Shown piece by piece: positions 5,422-7,327 of a stretch of DNA of 7,327 bases. This DNA is from Thermotoga sp. 4484_232 (GTDB lineage: Bacteria > Thermotogota > Thermotogae > Thermotogales > Thermotogaceae), in contig MZGO01000050.1 of the NCBI GenBank assembly GCA_002084985.1, forward strand, positions 1 through 7,327. Direction: 5' to 3'. Positions within the stretch are counted from its first letter, which is position 1. Each line of letters begins with the position of its first letter. Position numbers and translations under genes: made by a program. The notes beneath the pieces are model-generated. The model did no database searches. It saw nothing but the letters and a program-made list of their open reading frames with translations, and had not been told where the DNA came from.

Positions 5422-5691
5422 TCAAAAAAGATTGTAATGTTTTCTCACAGGTTCTATGACCTTCCATCTGCATTTCAACCCTTTGGGAAAAGTCACGAGA
5501 TCTCCTTTCCTCACGATCACTTTCTTTCCATCTTCGGTCGTAACTTCTACTTTCCCCTCAAGGAAGAAACAAGTTTCGTTCGTATCATAGTACCAGTCGA
5601 ATTCACTCACTTCCTTCTCCCAAATGGGCCAGTTCTTCACTCCCAATTCTTCTAACTTCTTTTCATCTGGCCTTTCAACCTTTATTTCCAT
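5422..5691 (-). CDS. Small single-domain cupin (DUF861-like, TM1112-type)
   Basis: An 89-residue protein. A short N-terminal tail is followed by one cupin barrel with strands around FDWYYDTNETCFFLEGKVEV (first motif, with WYYDxxETCxxxEGxVxV), then DGKKVIVRKGDLVTFPKGLKC (second motif, GDLVxFPxGLxC). It ends RKHYNLF. From memory it is nearly collinear with T. maritima TM1112, a structurally solved cupin of 89 residues with no assigned function. Members of this group resemble (S)-ureidoglycine aminohydrolase-type cupins, but the usual His-His-Glu metal set is incomplete in the first motif, where Tyr/Asp replace the histidines. An enzymatic role therefore cannot be claimed. The start is ATG 5691, 6 bases after AGGAGGT. 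The frame extends to 5715, but that ATG lacks a ribosome site. The start overlaps the end of the PP-loop gene by 17 bases, so the two are coupled. Confidence 0.9.
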   Translation of the reverse strand: MEIKVERPDEKKLEELGVKNWPIWEKEVSEFDWYYDTNETCFFLEGKVEVTTEDGKKVIVRKGDLVTFPKGLKCRWKVIEPVRKHYNLF

Positions 5692-6628
5692 TCTCCCACC
5701 TCCTGTATCCCACAACCTGAAAAGTTCTCAATCTATTGTTTTTAGATTCTCTCCATCTCACAACAACCTTCTGAGAAAATTCTGGTTGCAACCTCCCTTT
5801 CAATATCCACTCTCTAGATGATTCATTCCTGTATATTGAAGGATTCGCTACTATGTCCAGCTCTATGGGAGTATCCACAAAAAACACTTCGTCTATCACT
5901 TCCACCTTCTTCAGAGCTTCTTTCACTTTGTTTTTCAAAAAATCAGGGGGATCAGGTTTCAAATTAACAAGCGCTATATTTTTCGAAAGGGGTCCTATTA
6001 TCTTGACGTTGGCTAAATCTGCTTTGAATCCCTCCTCGTCCAGAATGGATAGAAGCAGCTCGTTTGCCACAGAGACCGCTCGTCCGTGATATTCTTGTTT
6101 CACCAGCATTTTCAGAAGATGCTTCAGCTTACAACCTTCTCTATTTCTGGCTTCTCCGATTTTCCTTATCTGAACACCAAAGTGATCCAACATTTCTCTT
6201 ATATCCTTTTTATCGAATTCAAGAAGTGGAGTATAAACCCCTTGATGGAACTTTAAATAGGTTTTTCCCCAGCTGTCAGATCTGTTCGCTCCACTTACAA
6301 CGATTCTTCCCTTGGCGTACTCCTTTATAAGGCCCAGTTTTACGAGTTTGGTACAAGCGTTACATGACGGTCCATGCTTCCATATGGATCTCTGTCTTTC
6401 ACTACCATCTATGTAGGTGTGTTTAAAGCCGTAATTCCTTGAAAATTCTCTGATGATATCTTCTGTCCTGGTGTATGTGAATTCTCCAAAATGGACCGTT
6501 ACGAGCTCTACCCTATCCTTTCCCAAAGCTTCTTTCATGAGGAGAGCAGCAAGTGAACTATCCTCGCCTCCCGAAAATGCAACGATGACTTTCTCATCCT
6601 TCACCGTCTCTCTTATCTCATCTATCAA
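5675..6628 (-). CDS. PP-loop ATPase with CxxC...C, likely tRNA- or cofactor-thiolation-type enzyme
   Basis: A 317-residue protein of the adenine-nucleotide alpha hydrolase (N-type ATP pyrophosphatase) superfamily. The PP-loop SGGEDSS is at 19-25, preceded by KVIVAF, which forms the first strand. Cys89 and Cys92 (SCNAC) and Cys166 (REGCK) form a CxxC...C set. In TtcA, TtuA/NcsA and clustered LarE-type enzymes, three such cysteines hold a [4Fe-4S] cluster or carry sulfur. IVVSGANRSD (109-118) and YTPLLEFDKKDI (132-143) are further superfamily landmarks. The last roughly 110 residues, from about 207, form a separate mixed alpha/beta domain I do not recognise. The start is TTG 6628 with only a weak upstream AGAG. 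The frame is open farther upstream, but I see no better start codon. It follows the phosphoesterase gene by 5 bases. Function is inferred from fold only: activation of a substrate as an adenylate, followed by sulfur or amide transfer. Confidence 0.83.
   Translation of the reverse strand: MIDEIRETVKDEKVIVAFSGGEDSSLAALLMKEALGKDRVELVTVHFGEFTYTRTEDIIREFSRNYGFKHTYIDGSERQRSIWKHGPSCNACTKLVKLGLIKEYAKGRIVVSGANRSDSWGKTYLKFHQGVYTPLLEFDKKDIREMLDHFGVQIRKIGEARNREGCKLKHLLKMLVKQEYHGRAVSVANELLLSILDEEGFKADLANVKIIGPLSKNIALVNLKPDPPDFLKNKVKEALKKVEVIDEVFFVDTPIELDIVANPSIYRNESSREWILKGRLQPEFSQKVVVRWRESKNNRLRTFQVVGYRRWENGNKG
5698..5704 (-). promoter_or_regulatory. Ribosome binding site of the cupin gene
   Basis: AGGAGGT on the minus strand, 6 bases before ATG 5691. 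It lies inside the coding end of the PP-loop ATPase gene and decides the cupin start in favour of 5691 over the upstream ATG at 5715. Confidence 0.85.
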
Positions 6629-6633
6629 TTTCT

Positions 6634-7110
6634 CTATATTTTCTTTAGCTCGAATTTCACATTCCTCCCATCGATCGTCAGGATCCCGAATGTTCCTCTT
6701 TTAGTTGCAGCGCCTGGATTTAGGAATCGAACCCCGTTTTCTATGTTGTCTTCAAATTCATGAGTATGACCGAAAAGTATGACATCGGGTTTCTCTTTGA
6801 AATGAGATAGTATCCTTTTTTTAATACCCCATGGTGCTCCCCATCCATGACACAATCCTAGAGTTACCCCTTCAATCTGAAGAAGGGTGGAAAAGGGAAG
6901 ATAATCTTTGACATCCGGGAAATCCATGTTACCGTGAACTCCGTAGAAATTTTTTGTGCTCTTTTTGAGAAGCATAACTGTGTCTATATCGACGAAATCA
7001 CCGAGGGCTATGATACCATCACAGTTCTCGAGCTCTTCAAAAACGATAGCAGGTATCTCATTCTGCCTTGTTGGTATATGGGTATCCGATATCACGAGAT
7101 ATCTCTTCAT
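6634..7110 (-). CDS. Metallophosphoesterase of the YfcE/MJ0936 family
   Basis: A 158-residue one-domain calcineurin-like phosphoesterase, the normal size for YfcE/MJ0936 proteins. All metal-binding motifs are present: Asp9 and His11 in SDTHIP, Asp38 in LGDFVD, Asn in HGNMD (about 61), His in CHGWG (about 88), and GHTH (113-116). NPGA appears near residue 131. By family knowledge the enzyme binds two divalent metals (Mn2+ or Ni2+) and hydrolyses phosphodiesters in the cytoplasm; the natural substrate is generally unknown. ATG 7110 lies 4 bases after the panC stop, and GGGGTGAT within the panC end serves as ribosome site. It is in an operon with panC and the PP-loop ATPase. I see no functional link from the sequence beyond co-transcription. 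Confidence 0.93.
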   Translation of the reverse strand: MKRYLVISDTHIPTRQNEIPAIVFEELENCDGIIALGDFVDIDTVMLLKKSTKNFYGVHGNMDFPDVKDYLPFSTLLQIEGVTLGLCHGWGAPWGIKKRILSHFKEKPDVILFGHTHEFEDNIENGVRFLNPGAATKRGTFGILTIDGRNVKFELKKI

Positions 7111-7114
7111 GGAA

Positions 7115-7327
7115 TCACCCCTGAACGATCACGTTATCTATCAATCTGGCTTTTCCAACCCAGCATGCGATAGCTACGATCACTTTCCCTTCAATGTGTT
7201 TTACAGGTTCCAGAGTTTCCTCATCAACTATCTCAACGTAATCTATTTTTACCTTATCGTACCTAGAGAGGAATTCTTTCATAGCGTTCTTTACAACCTC
7301 TGCATCTCTTTCTCCACTTTTTATAAG
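7115..7327 (-). CDS. panC: Pantothenate synthetase PanC, C-terminal 70 residues only
   Basis: The frame is open from the window edge to TGA 7117-7115. The visible end contains [14 protein letters not shown] and [10 protein letters not shown], two well-conserved elements of the PanC C-terminal domain (family: DYxxxxDxxTLxP and TRLIDNxxL). The beginning, [12 protein letters not shown], also fits (family: SGExDxxxV). PanC joins pantoate and beta-alanine with ATP, via a pantoyl-adenylate, to make pantothenate, the precursor of coenzyme A. It is a cytoplasmic dimer of about 280 residues, so about three quarters of the gene, including the HIGH nucleotide site, lies outside the window. It is the first visible gene of the minus-strand operon, which continues with the phosphoesterase 4 bases later. 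Confidence 0.94.
   Translation of the reverse strand, partial: LIKSGERDAEVVKNAMKEFLSRYDKVKIDYVEIVDEETLEPVKHIEGKVIVAIACWVGKARLIDNVIVQG

Noticed and set aside
5111..5437. Plus-strand open frame of 108 codons
   Set aside because: It is the antisense of the SRP RNA gene; stop codons are rare there only because the region is rich in G and C.
5120..5473. Upstream extension of the pilin-like open frame to an ATG near 5473 (minus strand)
   Set aside because: It runs through the whole SRP RNA gene and the end of the cupin gene. The encoded Gly/Pro/Ser-rich sequence is translated structural RNA, and the prepilin motif needs a short leader.
5692..5715. Eight-residue N-terminal extension of the cupin to ATG 5715
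   Set aside because: The strong ribosome site AGGAGGT lies within the extension and points to ATG 5691; the resulting 89 residues equal the TM1112 length.

Overview
The window most likely comes from a thermophilic bacterium of the order Thermotogales (Thermotoga or Pseudothermotoga). I infer this from several signs. The small cupin closely resembles, from memory, the Thermotoga maritima protein TM1112. The SRP RNA is of the long type with an Alu domain and is far richer in G+C than the A/T-leaning genes around it, as expected of a structural RNA in a hot environment. The genes are packed with almost no spacing, and several use TTG or GTG starts. The genus cannot be settled from the sequence alone.

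Plus strand, 1-4704: the distal part of one tightly coupled operon. It encodes a multisubunit cation/proton antiporter module of the Mrp/Mnh type, the same module found in Mbh/Mbx hydrogenase-like complexes. The order is mrpC (5' end outside the window), mrpD, a damaged mrpE, mrpF, mrpG, an MbhD-type subunit fused to a shortened solute-binding-protein domain, an MbhE/MnhB-type fusion, and finally a two-helix potassium channel with RCK (TrkA-type) domains. Neighbouring genes mostly overlap by a few bases or are 1-3 bases apart. The antiporter subunits would form one membrane complex exchanging Na+ (or another cation) for H+. The co-transcribed K+ channel suggests joint control of ion balance and membrane potential. 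The large MrpA N-terminal (NuoL-like) part and any electron-transfer subunits are not in the window.

Minus strand, 7327-5422: the end of another compact operon, read right to left. It holds panC (3' end only), a YfcE/MJ0936-type metallophosphoesterase, a PP-loop ATPase with a CxxC...C cysteine set, and a one-domain cupin. Immediately after the cupin stop a clear sigma-A-like promoter drives the 272-nt SRP RNA (5384-5113, minus). Its 3' terminal helix contains the probable start codon of a type IV pilin-like/minor pseudopilin gene. That gene runs toward the plus-strand operon and overlaps the end of the K+ channel gene by 86 bases.

Points of most interest: the antiporter subunit fused to a reduced periplasmic-binding-protein fold; the broken or recoded mrpE; the apparent CTG start of the MbhE/MnhB fusion; the SRP RNA gene physically merged with a pilin gene start; and a K+ channel with the filter sequence TVGYS at the end of the antiporter operon. 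There is no long stretch without a gene, and I saw no CRISPR array, insertion sequence or tRNA.
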